DNA of 61,500 nucleotides, taken from Clostridiales bacterium (GTDB lineage: Bacteria > Bacillota > Clostridia > Oscillospirales > Oscillospiraceae). The stretch lies in contig JAJQCW010000015.1 of assembly GCA_021202515.1 (NCBI GenBank), forward strand, positions 1 to 61,500, given 5' to 3'. A model generated the notes under the pieces. The model saw only the letters and a program-made list of their open reading frames with translations. It was not told the origin of the DNA and searched no databases. Below are positions 26,749 to 34,444 of the stretch, piece after piece (position 1 is the first letter of the stretch; each line of letters begins with the position of its first letter). A program made the translations under genes and the position numbers.

Positions 26749-27666
26749 ATGATAGACTTCAAGCGTCCGCAACTGGCAGACAAGGCGTGGATCGACCCCA
26801 TTTTCCGCGCCTCCGGCTTCCGCAGTTGCGAATACACCTTCCCCAACCTGATGGCCTGGGCGGAGGCGTTCGATGAGACAGTGGCCCTGGTGGACGGCTT
26901 CGTAGTGGTTCACGTGGGAACAGAGGAAGGGGGCTACGGCTGGTCTGCCGGTTCCGGCGACCGGAAACAATTGCTCTACACTCTGGCCCAGGACGCGGCG
27001 GAGCGGGGCCGTCCCTTCCGTCTGCTGGGCCTGACCGAAGAACAGACTGAGGAACTGGAAACGCTGTTTCCCGGGAAATTCGCCTTTACCAACTACCCAA
27101 ACGCGGCGGACTACTGTTACACCGTGGACAAGCTGGCCGACCTGGCGGGGAAAAAGCTCCACGCCAAGCGCAACCACATCCACCGGTTCGTGGAAAACTA
27201 CCCGGACTGGCGGGTAGTGGAGATCACCCCGGAGAATCTGGACCAGTGCGTGGCCCTGGCCCAAGACTGGGAACGAGCCGAGGCGGAGGCCGGGCTGGAC
27301 GACTGGAACGAGCAGGAGGGGGAAGTCGCCCTGCGCCTGTGCATCCGGCACTACGACGAACTGGAGCTGGAGGGTCTGATCCTCTACGGGGAGGACAAAC
27401 CCTTGGCCTTCACCATGGGGCGGAGCATCGGCGGGGACACCTACGACGTGATCTTCGAAAAGTCCTATGCCGACATCCAGGGGGCTTACGCCATGATCAA
27501 CCGGGAGTTCGCCCGGTGGGTCCGGGTCCACCACCCGGAGATCGTCTACCTGAACCGGGAGGACGACATGGGCGAGCCGGGACTGCGGAAGGCCAAGCTC
27601 TCCTACCGCCCGGACCTGATGGTGGAAAAGCATCTGGCCTGCCTGAAACCGGGGGAGACCCTGTGA
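26749..27666 (+). CDS. DUF2156 family protein (GNAT-like fold)
   Basis: 305 aa; starts MIDFKRPQLADKAWIDPIFR at ATG 26749 after GAGG. LHAKRNHIHRF near residue 145, and ALAFTMGRSIGGDTYDVIFEKSYADIQGAYAMINREFA near 220-260, resemble the C-terminal domain of lysyl-phosphatidylglycerol synthases (DUF2156, a double GNAT fold). This protein lacks the membrane flippase part. An aminoacyl- or acyl-transfer role is plausible but not shown. The stop overlaps the next start (GTGA). Confidence 0.8.
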   Translation: MIDFKRPQLADKAWIDPIFRASGFRSCEYTFPNLMAWAEAFDETVALVDGFVVVHVGTEEGGYGWSAGSGDRKQLLYTLAQDAAERGRPFRLLGLTEEQTEELETLFPGKFAFTNYPNAADYCYTVDKLADLAGKKLHAKRNHIHRFVENYPDWRVVEITPENLDQCVALAQDWERAEAEAGLDDWNEQEGEVALRLCIRHYDELELEGLILYGEDKPLAFTMGRSIGGDTYDVIFEKSYADIQGAYAMINREFARWVRVHHPEIVYLNREDDMGEPGLRKAKLSYRPDLMVEKHLACLKPGETL

Positions 27667-28493
27667 CCGGCCTGTGCCGCCCCTCCCGCCGGGATGAGGC
27701 CCCCCAGTTGGCCCGGCTGTGGAAGGTCTGCTTCGGGGACACCGACGACTATATCGCCCACTACTTTTCCGCCTACTACCGCCCGGACCGGGCGCCGGTG
27801 CTGGAGGACGGGGGAGCAATCTGCTCCATGCTGCTGACCTTCCCCAACGTCCTGGTGACAGGGGAGGGGCAGGAGGTCCCCGCCTGTTATATCTACGCCT
27901 TTTGCACCGCGCCGGAGGCCCGGAGCCGGGGCTATGGCCGCCGCCTGCTGGCCTGGGCGGAGGAACAGGCCGCCCGTCAGGGCTGCCATCTGACCGTGAT
28001 GGTCCCCGGCGAGGCCAGCTTGTTCGATTTTTATGAGACGCTGGGCTACCGGACGGTATTTTTCCACCGGGAGCAGATTTTTACCCAAACCGGACCGGCA
28101 AACGGCACCCTCGCCCCCTGTGATGGTGCGGCCTATGCCGCCCGGCGGGAGGCGCTGCTGGCAGGACGGCCCCACATGGCCTATCCCCTTGAAGTGCTGG
28201 AGTATCAGCGTTCCCTGTGCCACCGGACGGGGGGCGGCTTTTTCCTGTGGAAGGACAGCCTCGCCGCCGTGGAGACCGACGGGGAGACCCTATACTGCAA
28301 GGAGCTGCTGACGGCCTATCCCCAGGCAGCGGTCAACGCCCTGCTGACCCATTTCGGCATGGACTGTGCCGTGGTCCGCACTCCGGCGGGGCCAGCGGAC
28401 GGGGCGAAGGGCTTCGCCGTGGCAAAGTCCCTCGTCCCCTGCGGGGACGGGCAGGTGGAGCCAGCCGGATACCTGGCCTTCGCCTTTGATTGA
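27663..28493 (+). CDS. GNAT family N-acetyltransferase
   Basis: 276 aa from GTG 27663, which overlaps the DUF2156 stop by four bases; this coupling decides the start. The acetyl-CoA-binding motif A reads AFCTAPEARSRGYGRRLLAWAEE (about residues 79-101), and FDFYETLGYRTVFFHRE follows. The second half (about 140-276) is a separate alpha/beta region, so the protein resembles two-part Eis-like acetyltransferases. The substrate is unknown; pairing with a DUF2156 protein suggests a shared pathway. Confidence 0.83.
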   Translation: MTGLCRPSRRDEAPQLARLWKVCFGDTDDYIAHYFSAYYRPDRAPVLEDGGAICSMLLTFPNVLVTGEGQEVPACYIYAFCTAPEARSRGYGRRLLAWAEEQAARQGCHLTVMVPGEASLFDFYETLGYRTVFFHREQIFTQTGPANGTLAPCDGAAYAARREALLAGRPHMAYPLEVLEYQRSLCHRTGGGFFLWKDSLAAVETDGETLYCKELLTAYPQAAVNALLTHFGMDCAVVRTPAGPADGAKGFAVAKSLVPCGDGQVEPAGYLAFAFD

Positions 28494-28530
28494 GCCGCCC
28501 TCTATCACGAAAAATTCACAAAAGAATCGG

Positions 28531-28559
28531 TTGAAACCTGTGCGGTTTTATGGTAGAGT
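28531..28559 (+). promoter_or_regulatory. Promoter of the small P-loop gene
   Basis: TTGAAA (28531-28536), 17-base spacer, TAGAGT (28554-28559). Confidence 0.6.
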
Positions 28560-28624
28560 ATACACATAGCAAAGCCCCCCTTTCCGTTTGGAAAGGAAAA
28601 AGCAATGTTAAGGAGTGATTCTCT

Positions 28625-29035
28625 ATGGTAAGAGTGATTATGGGCAGCGCAGGTGCGGGAAAGACCAAGCAGTTGATCGACCTGCTCAACGCCGCTGTCA
28701 CCACAGAGCATGGCAACATCATCTGCATCGAGCCGAACCTCGACCTGACCTATAATATCCACCACGACATCCGTCTGGTGGCTGCCAACGAATACCCCAT
28801 CCGGTCCTTCGATAAGTTGCAGGGTTTCCTGTGCGGGCTGTATGCCGGTAACTACGACATCACCCACATCTTCGTGGACAACCTGTGCAAGATCGCCGGC
28901 ACCAAGGACCCCGCCGAGGTCGAACAGTTCCTGGACTGGCTGGATAAATTTGGCGACAAGAACAACATCAAGTTCACCATCACCATGTCCTCCACCCCGG
29001 ACCTGGCCACCGAAGGCATCAAGAAGTACTGCTAA
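28625..29035 (+). CDS. Small P-loop NTPase of unknown function
   Basis: 136 aa. MVRVIMGSAGAGKTKQLIDL contains a textbook Walker A (GSAGAGKT, 7-14). ITHIFVDNLCKI near residue 80 looks like a Walker B strand with one acidic residue. KFTITMSSTPDLATEGIKKY ends it. The fold order (P-loop, beta-Asp, sensor-like Ser/Thr) resembles thymidine-kinase-like or PilT-annotated small NTPases, but no lid or zinc site is present. It is monocistronic with its own promoter, an AAGGAGTGATT ribosome site and a strong terminator. I cannot name its function. Confidence 0.8.
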   Translation: MVRVIMGSAGAGKTKQLIDLLNAAVTTEHGNIICIEPNLDLTYNIHHDIRLVAANEYPIRSFDKLQGFLCGLYAGNYDITHIFVDNLCKIAGTKDPAEVEQFLDWLDKFGDKNNIKFTITMSSTPDLATEGIKKYC

Positions 29036-29063
29036 GCGCTTCTGTATCATCCCAAATAGCTGC

Positions 29064-29098
29064 AAAAAGGCCCTCCATGTCATGTGGAGGGCCTTTTT
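29064..29098. terminator. Bidirectional terminator
   Basis: AAAAAGGCCCTCCA / TGGAGGGCCTTTTT, a 14-bp perfect stem with a seven-base loop. It lies between the convergent P-loop gene and ricT. Confidence 0.93.
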
Positions 29099-29118
29099 AT
29101 TGTACGTTTTTATAAATT

Positions 29119-30207
29119 TCAGGATGGCTGGTTTGTTCCGCTGCTCTCCCCGCTCCGGCGGTGATGGGGCCGGTGGCGGCGGCGGGCAGCCCCGCCGGAG
29201 GGACGTTTCTCCTCCTCGCTCTGCTTTGCGGGGGCGGGGCGGCTGTTCTTGCGGGGAGGAGCGGCTTTCTTCTTCCGGGGCTGCTCCGCCTGGGGCTTTT
29301 GCTCCTGGGGCGCGGCGGATTCCTTCTGGAACCGGGGCTGGAGGGAGGGCTTTTCCGGTTTCTCTGGCTTTTCGTACCCCGCCGGGCGCTTGCCCTTGCC
29401 GCTGCGAATGACCTCGATCTCGTCGTTCTTGTAGATGTGTACCTCATCCGGGTCCCGGTCCAGCACCACCTGGCACTGCTCCCGCAGCAGATTGACCTGG
29501 TTGATGACGCCGACGCCGTCCGGGGTCTTGACCAGCGACTCCAGCTTGGGGGCGTGTTTCAGCAGGTCCTCATAGGCGTCCTGCTCGTATTTCAGGCAGC
29601 ACATCAGCCGCCCGCAGGAGCCGGAGATCTTCGTGGGGCTGAGGGAAATGCTCTGGGTCTTGGCCATTTTGATGGACACCGGCTGGAAGTCGTCCAGGAA
29701 CTGAGAACAGCAGAAGGGCCGCCCACAGACCCCCAGACCACCCATCATCCGGGCCTCGTCCCGGACGCCGATCTGCCGCAGCTCAATGCGGGTGCGGAAC
29801 ACCGAGGCCAGGTCCTTCACCAGGCTGCGGAAGTCCACCCGCCCATCGGCGGTGAAGTAAAAGAGGATCTTGCTGCCATCGAAGCTGTACTTCACATCCA
29901 CCAGCTTCATTTCCAGGCCGTGTTCCGCGATTTTCTTCTGGCAGACCTTATAGGCGCTCTTCTCCCGCTCCTTGTTTCGCTCCACCTGGAGAAAATCCTC
30001 CTTGGTGGCCACCCGAAGCATGGGCCGCAGGGTGGAGACCAACTCCATCTCGTCCACCATAAAGTTGGACTGGACGCACTCGGCAAACTCCACGCCTTTG
30101 GCGGTCTCGATGATAACGTGTTCCCCCACGTCCACGTGGATGCCGTTTGGGTTAAAATAGTATTGTTTTCCGCCGGATTTGAACCGGACGCCGATCACTT
30201 CGGTCAT
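29119..30207 (-). CDS. ricT: PSP1-domain protein RicT (YaaT)
   Basis: 362 aa. The PSP1 domain (residues about 1-270) has two cysteine clusters, GVCGRPFCC (Cys161, 166, 167) and GSCGRLMCC (Cys198, 203, 204), which in Bacillus RicT bind an Fe-S cluster in the RicAFT complex that steers RNase Y cleavage and development. RNase Y is also encoded in this window (52396-53943). The C-terminal 90 residues are a Lys/Pro/Glu-rich disordered tail. It is last in a yaaO-darA-holB-GNAT-ricT run that parallels the Bacillus yaaO-yaaT region. Confidence 0.93.
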   Translation of the reverse strand: MTEVIGVRFKSGGKQYYFNPNGIHVDVGEHVIIETAKGVEFAECVQSNFMVDEMELVSTLRPMLRVATKEDFLQVERNKEREKSAYKVCQKKIAEHGLEMKLVDVKYSFDGSKILFYFTADGRVDFRSLVKDLASVFRTRIELRQIGVRDEARMMGGLGVCGRPFCCSQFLDDFQPVSIKMAKTQSISLSPTKISGSCGRLMCCLKYEQDAYEDLLKHAPKLESLVKTPDGVGVINQVNLLREQCQVVLDRDPDEVHIYKNDEIEVIRSGKGKRPAGYEKPEKPEKPSLQPRFQKESAAPQEQKPQAEQPRKKKAAPPRKNSRPAPAKQSEEEKRPSGGAARRRHRPHHRRSGESSGTNQPS

Positions 30208-30243
30208 GTTGTTCCTCCATGCGCCGGGTTGCGGCGCGGTTTA

Positions 30244-30735
30244 TCATTCTTTTAGCAATTTTTCGTAGCAGAACCAGTCCAGCCCGTACATCCGGGCAGT
30301 TCCCGTCCTGCGATACAGCGCCCGCTCGTAGAGGGCGATAGCCGGGGGATTGGTCTGGGCCGCCAGCAAGCGGATACTGTCCACGCCCTGCCGGACGGCT
30401 TCCCTCTCCACCTGGGTCAACAGGCACCCCGCCAACCCCCGATGCTGGCAGTCTTTCCGAACGGCCATGCGCATCAGTCCCATGGGGTTCGCTGCTTTGC
30501 TGTCCCAGCCGTCCGCCTCGTCCAACTCCGGGTCAGGGCCAAGGGCACAGGCGGCGACGATTTCTCTTTCGTCTGTCCGCAGCAGGTACAAGTTGCCCTG
30601 AGCAATGTCCTGCCGAACGTCGTCCTCGCCGGGGTAAAATTCGTTCCAGGCACACCCTTCGATCCCAATCAGGGAGCGATACAACGCCAGCACCGCAGTC
30701 AAATCGTTAAAACTGGCTTTTTCCGCAGTTTGCAT
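30244..30735 (-). CDS. GNAT family N-acetyltransferase
   Basis: 163 aa from the start MQTAEKASFNDLTAVLALYR at 30735, chosen because GAGGG lies eight bases upstream. A start at 30750 overlapping the holB stop is possible but has no ribosome site. Motif A reads MRMAVRKDCQHRGLAGCLLTQVE, and QTNPPAIALYERALYRRTG is the usual motif B region. It is inserted between holB and ricT, where Bacillus has no such gene. The substrate is unknown. Confidence 0.83.
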   Translation of the reverse strand: MQTAEKASFNDLTAVLALYRSLIGIEGCAWNEFYPGEDDVRQDIAQGNLYLLRTDEREIVAACALGPDPELDEADGWDSKAANPMGLMRMAVRKDCQHRGLAGCLLTQVEREAVRQGVDSIRLLAAQTNPPAIALYERALYRRTGTARMYGLDWFCYEKLLKE

Positions 30736-30746
30736 GGTCTTTTCCC

Positions 30747-31739
30747 TCATGCCAGCAACTGACACTCCTCATAGAGCCGCACCGCCAGCCACCCTGCGCT
30801 GTGGGCGTGGGCGTAAAACTGGCACTGCTCCAACGCCTGCTCGGTCAGCTCCCGGAACTCCATCAGTTGCCGGACGGTGAAGGTCTGGGCCAGCCGCGCC
30901 GCCCATTGGCTTTCTTCCACTTGGCCACCGCTGGCGGCTACGGCTCCGTCCCGGAACCGCTGCCCTAGGGCGGTGTAGAGGGCGATGAACCCGTCCCGGC
31001 TGAGCTTTTCCCGCTGGGCGTCCGCTGCGCAGGTCATCAGCTTCCACTCGCTGCGCTCCAGCAGCGCATTCAGCCAGGCTTCTGCCCTGGCCGTCGTGCC
31101 GTCGTCGGGCTGCGCCTCCTCCAGTAGGGAAACGGCCCGGCCCAACAATCCCTGACTTTGCTCTGCGGCGCAAACAATGGCCTCCCGGTCCCGCTCCGGG
31201 AACCGTCGGGCCAGGTAATTCTCCGCCTCTGCGGGTGAGACCGGGGCAGTGTGGTACTGGGCGCAGCGGCTGCGCACCGTGTCCAGCAGGGCGGCGCTGT
31301 TCTCCGTCACCAGCAGGAAGGCCGCGTAAGGCGGCCCTTCCTCCAGCAGCTTGAGCATGGCGTTCTGGGCCGGCAGGTTGATGGGCTGGTCGATGAGATA
31401 CACCTTCCGCCTGGCCTGGTTGGGCCGGATCTGGGCGTCCGACCGGATGGCCCGGACGGTGTTCACCTTCACGTCCTTGCCCAGCTCCTCCGCCGGAACG
31501 AACCGCTCCAGCCCCATCACGTCCGGGTGGATACCCTCTGCGACTCGCCGACAGTGGGGACACTCCCCGCAGGGGTACGGTTCCCGCCCCTCGCACACCA
31601 GCGCCTGGGCCAGCAGCCGGGCCAGGGTGTGCCGCCCGGACCCCACTGGCCCGCTGAGAATGACCGCGTGGGGAGGACGCTCCACCCCCGCCAGGGCGCG
31701 TTTCAGCGGCTGGTTGCCGACCAACTGACGCAGTTCCAT
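30747..31739 (-). CDS. holB: DNA polymerase III subunit delta' (HolB)
   Basis: Part of the clamp-loader. 330 aa: AAA+ fold starting RQLVGNQPLKRAL, P-loop GPVGSGRHT (30-38) in which the usual Lys is Arg-His, a zinc module CGECPHC (Cys57, 60, 63), LIDQPINLPAQNAMLKLLEEGP and TVRSRCAQY (SRC motif). The altered P-loop agrees with delta' not hydrolysing ATP. The start overlaps the darA stop by one base, so the genes are coupled. Confidence 0.92.
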   Translation of the reverse strand: MELRQLVGNQPLKRALAGVERPPHAVILSGPVGSGRHTLARLLAQALVCEGREPYPCGECPHCRRVAEGIHPDVMGLERFVPAEELGKDVKVNTVRAIRSDAQIRPNQARRKVYLIDQPINLPAQNAMLKLLEEGPPYAAFLLVTENSAALLDTVRSRCAQYHTAPVSPAEAENYLARRFPERDREAIVCAAEQSQGLLGRAVSLLEEAQPDDGTTARAEAWLNALLERSEWKLMTCAADAQREKLSRDGFIALYTALGQRFRDGAVAASGGQVEESQWAARLAQTFTVRQLMEFRELTEQALEQCQFYAHAHSAGWLAVRLYEECQLLA

Positions 31740-32062
31740 CAGACCCGCTCGAACTGTTCCACGTCCACCACGAAGATGGTGGCGCCGCCCACGGTGATCT
31801 GCTCGCTGTCGTCCGCCGGGTAGCCGTAATGCTCCCGGGGCATCTGAGGCATTTGCCGCTCCCGACGGCGGACGCTCTGGACGATGCGCCGCTTTACGTC
31901 CTCCACCCGCTCCTCATCTACGCCGATGAAAAACGTGGTATTACGAGAGACCAGGTAACTGCCCCGCGAGGACATCTGTGTGGAGGCATAGCCACCCTGG
32001 TTCAGGGCCTGGACCACTGGGGTAACGTCCTCCTGATTGACAATGGCAATGACCAGCTTCAT
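31739..32062 (-). CDS. darA: Cyclic-di-AMP receptor DarA/PstA (YaaQ)
   Basis: 107 aa PII-like protein. MKLVIAIVNQEDVTPVVQAL, then GGYASTQMSSRGSYLVSRNTTFFIGV and VKRRIVQSVRRRERQ match the DarA/YaaQ family, which binds c-di-AMP in Firmicutes and signals by loop movement. ATIFVVDVEQFERV is the final strand. It has good synteny with the Bacillus yaaQ-holB region. The partner protein of DarA is not known in general. Confidence 0.93.
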   Translation of the reverse strand: MKLVIAIVNQEDVTPVVQALNQGGYASTQMSSRGSYLVSRNTTFFIGVDEERVEDVKRRIVQSVRRRERQMPQMPREHYGYPADDSEQITVGGATIFVVDVEQFERV

Positions 32063-32105
32063 ACAAATCGCCCTCCTTTGGCTTCCATTTTACAGATTGC
32101 TCTGC

Positions 32106-33431
32106 TTATTCGCTTTTCACAATCGTAACCTTCTTTTCATTATACCCTATTTCACGCAAATAAGAAAGTCCTTTTTTCTCAATTTCCTCGCCGGGAGCCA
32201 CCACTGGCACGCCGGGGGGATAGGGGGCCAGCTCCTCCCCGGCTGCCGCCCCTGCGGAGCGTTCCAGCGGGACAGACCGCTTGGGGGCGAACAGGGCCTC
32301 CCTGGGGGTGAGAAGCTGCTTTCCCGGCGGGGGAGGGGGCGGTAAAATGCCCGCCTGGCGCTGTTTTCCCCGGAGGCCCAGCTTGTCCAACCCCCGGCGC
32401 AGCCGGGCGATCTCCTCCGGCTCGTCGCAGTCGGTCAAAATCAGCACCACATGGGCGGCGTCCGCCATCTCCGGGTAAATGCCCATCTCCTGCAATTCCC
32501 GCTCTGTCTGAAACCCGTCCTCCACGCAGAGGACCAGCCGGGCCGGGTCCAGAGGGGCGTCCTCGTTCGTCAGAGCGGGGTAGTCCCGGCGGAGCTGCTC
32601 CACGGCGGCGCAGGTGGCCCGGTAGCGGGCCTGTCCCTGGCCCTCGCAGTAATATTCCCGCGCCCAGTCCAGCGCCGCCATCATGGGATAGGAGGGAGAC
32701 GAGGTGGCAAACGTCCGGCTGGCCCGGCGCAGACCGTCCAGGGTCTCCGGGGCGTTGGCGAACAGCAGCGCCGACTGGCCCGGCGCTCGGAGGGTCTTGT
32801 GGGCGGAGGTGACCACGTAATCCGCCCCTCGGTAGGGGTTTTCCCCCATTAGGAACAGGTGTGCGCCATGGGCGCCGTCCACCAGAAGTTTTGCACCGTG
32901 GGCGTGACAGATGTGGGAAATAGCCGGAATATCCGACAACACACCGTAATAAGTCGGTGAGGTAATACAAACCGTTTTGATGTTTGGGCGATTTTCCAGC
33001 ACAGATTTTACACAGTCCGGCTCCACCGGCCCCACTACGCCGGCCTCGGCCAGCCAGGGCCGCGTCATCCATACGGGACGCAGATCCAGCAGCGCCATGC
33101 CGGTGTGGATGCTGCGGTGGCTGACCCGATCCACCGAAATCTCCTCACCCTGACCGGCGGCACACAGCAGCATGGTGTGGACGCCCTGGGTGGAACCCCC
33201 CGTCAGGAACAGGCAGCAGTCCGCCCCCCACGCCTCCGCCCAAAGGCGTTCCGCCGCCTCGATGGGGCCGCCGGGGGCGTAGAGGTTGCCCGTGGGGGGC
33301 AGCTCGGTGAAGTCGATACCCGCATAGTCCGCCAGGGCAGGGAGGGGCTGCCCCTTGTGGCCGGGCATGGCCATGCGCAGGGGGCGGGCGGCCTGAAATT
33401 CTTGCAGCGCGGTGTAAAGCGGCGTAGACAT
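32106..33431 (-). CDS. Orn/Lys/Arg decarboxylase family PLP enzyme (YaaO-like)
   Basis: 441 aa. Start MSTPLYTALQEFQAARPLRM at 33431 after AAAGGAG. PGHKG near 23-27, GGSTQG (78-83), the aspartate in LLVDGAHGAHL and the Schiff-base Lys212 in TSAHKTLRAPGQS are the fold-type I basic amino-acid decarboxylase signatures. It corresponds in position to Bacillus yaaO. It could make a polyamine precursor, but the substrate is not readable. A tmk gene usually lies between yaaO and darA; it is absent here. Confidence 0.88.
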   Translation of the reverse strand: MSTPLYTALQEFQAARPLRMAMPGHKGQPLPALADYAGIDFTELPPTGNLYAPGGPIEAAERLWAEAWGADCCLFLTGGSTQGVHTMLLCAAGQGEEISVDRVSHRSIHTGMALLDLRPVWMTRPWLAEAGVVGPVEPDCVKSVLENRPNIKTVCITSPTYYGVLSDIPAISHICHAHGAKLLVDGAHGAHLFLMGENPYRGADYVVTSAHKTLRAPGQSALLFANAPETLDGLRRASRTFATSSPSYPMMAALDWAREYYCEGQGQARYRATCAAVEQLRRDYPALTNEDAPLDPARLVLCVEDGFQTERELQEMGIYPEMADAAHVVLILTDCDEPEEIARLRRGLDKLGLRGKQRQAGILPPPPPPGKQLLTPREALFAPKRSVPLERSAGAAAGEELAPYPPGVPVVAPGEEIEKKGLSYLREIGYNEKKVTIVKSE

Positions 33432-33449
33432 GGCGGCTCCTTTCGGTAC

Positions 33450-33493
33450 AAAAACAGCCGGGGCTGCATCAAAACGGTTTGACACAGCCCCGG
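33450..33493 (-). terminator. Terminator of the rpmH-khpB operon
   Basis: Minus strand: CCGGGGCTG ... CAGCCCCGG stem (33493-33458) followed by CTGTTTTT. It stands 22 bases beyond the khpB stop. Confidence 0.85.
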
Positions 33494-33514
33494 AATGAGC
33501 ATCTGACTAAATTG

Positions 33515-34027
33515 TTACTTGCTCCGGCGATAGGCCACCACAATGCGGCGGTTCGGCTCGGTGCCGGTGGAATAGGTGCTGATACTGGGGTCGAAGTCCT
33601 GGAGGGCGGCGTGGATGACGTGGCGCTCGTAGGCGTTCATCGGCTCCAGCATCATGTTCCGGCGGTACTTGATGGCCTTCCCTGCGGTCTTGCGGGCCAG
33701 CCGCTGGAGGGACTCCTCCCGCTTGGCCCGGTAGTTCTCCGCGTCGATGTGGATGCGCACCCGGCGGGACTGGTTATTGTTGACGGCATAGTTGGTCAGT
33801 TGCTGGATGGCGTCCAGGGTCTCTCCCCGGCGACCGATCAGCGCGCCCAGGTTCTCACCCACCAGCTCCACCTGGTAGATGTTATCCTCGGTGATGGTGA
33901 CGACAGGCTTGGCGTCGCAGTCCAGCCGCTCCATCAGGCCGGTCAGGAACTCCACGATGCGCTCGGTGCGGTCCTCCACGGGGCCTTCCTCCACCACGGG
34001 CGCAGCGGCCTTCGGCTCCTCTGCCAC
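33515..34027 (-). CDS. khpB: KhpB/Jag C-terminal part: KH and R3H RNA-binding domains
   Basis: 170 aa if translation begins at GTG 34027, which has GGAGAAGG eight bases upstream. It has a KH domain with ALIGRRGETLDAIQQL (about 62-77) and an R3H domain with LEPMNAYERHVIHAALQ and STGTEPNRRIVVAYR. In Firmicutes Jag/KhpB, often with KhpA, binds RNA and affects cell elongation. The frame is the same as the upstream Jag_N piece and is separated from it only by a TAG at 34073-34075. The two are one gene interrupted by an amber codon, or a real split gene. Confidence 0.85.
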   Translation of the reverse strand: MAEEPKAAAPVVEEGPVEDRTERIVEFLTGLMERLDCDAKPVVTITEDNIYQVELVGENLGALIGRRGETLDAIQQLTNYAVNNNQSRRVRIHIDAENYRAKREESLQRLARKTAGKAIKYRRNMMLEPMNAYERHVIHAALQDFDPSISTYSTGTEPNRRIVVAYRRSK

Positions 34028-34072
34028 AGGCGCGGCCTTCTCCGGGGCGGGCGGGTTCTGCTTGGGGCGGGA

Positions 34073-34390
34073 CTACTTGGCGGGCCGGGGCGCGTCCGCC
34101 TTCTTCTCCGGCTTCGGCTCCGCCACAGGAACAGCCTCCACGGGGGCGGCGGGAGCCGGCTCCTCCACCACAGGGGCGGGCGCTTCTTCCACGGGGGCGG
34201 GAGCCGGTTCGTCCGGCGCTTCATAGGTGACCTTAACCTTGGCGGGCTTGCTGCCAATGCCCAGGAAACCGGTCTTAGCCCGGTCAATGACCTGCACGGA
34301 AACGCTGTCCCGGTCCAGGTTCAACTGCTTCAAAGCGGCGGCAATGGCGTCGTTTTCTGTCTTGCCGGTGGTTTCAATCGACTTTAACAT
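34073..34390 (-). CDS. khpB: KhpB/Jag N-terminal part: Jag_N domain, ended by an in-frame TAG
   Basis: 105 aa. MLKSIETTGKTENDAIAAAL...KTGFLGIGSKPAKVKV is the Jag_N domain, followed by a Pro/Ala/Glu-rich linker. The TAG stop falls inside this linker, and the same frame continues through SRPKQNPPAPEKAAPVAEEP into the KH-R3H part. Normal Jag is one chain of about 200-300 aa. The gene follows yidC, as in most Firmicutes. A nonsense mutation, assembly error or tolerated split are all possible. Confidence 0.82.
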   Translation of the reverse strand: MLKSIETTGKTENDAIAAALKQLNLDRDSVSVQVIDRAKTGFLGIGSKPAKVKVTYEAPDEPAPAPVEEAPAPVVEEPAPAAPVEAVPVAEPKPEKKADAPRPAK

Positions 34391-34444
34391 GGGAATCCTT
34401 CATTCCTTTCTATAGCAGCGTAATACAATTTTCCGGCAGACGGG

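Noticed and set aside
26404-27819. 471-codon minus-strand ORF opposite the DUF2156 gene
   Set aside because: Crosses a promoter region and several real gene boundaries; the translation is shadow-like.
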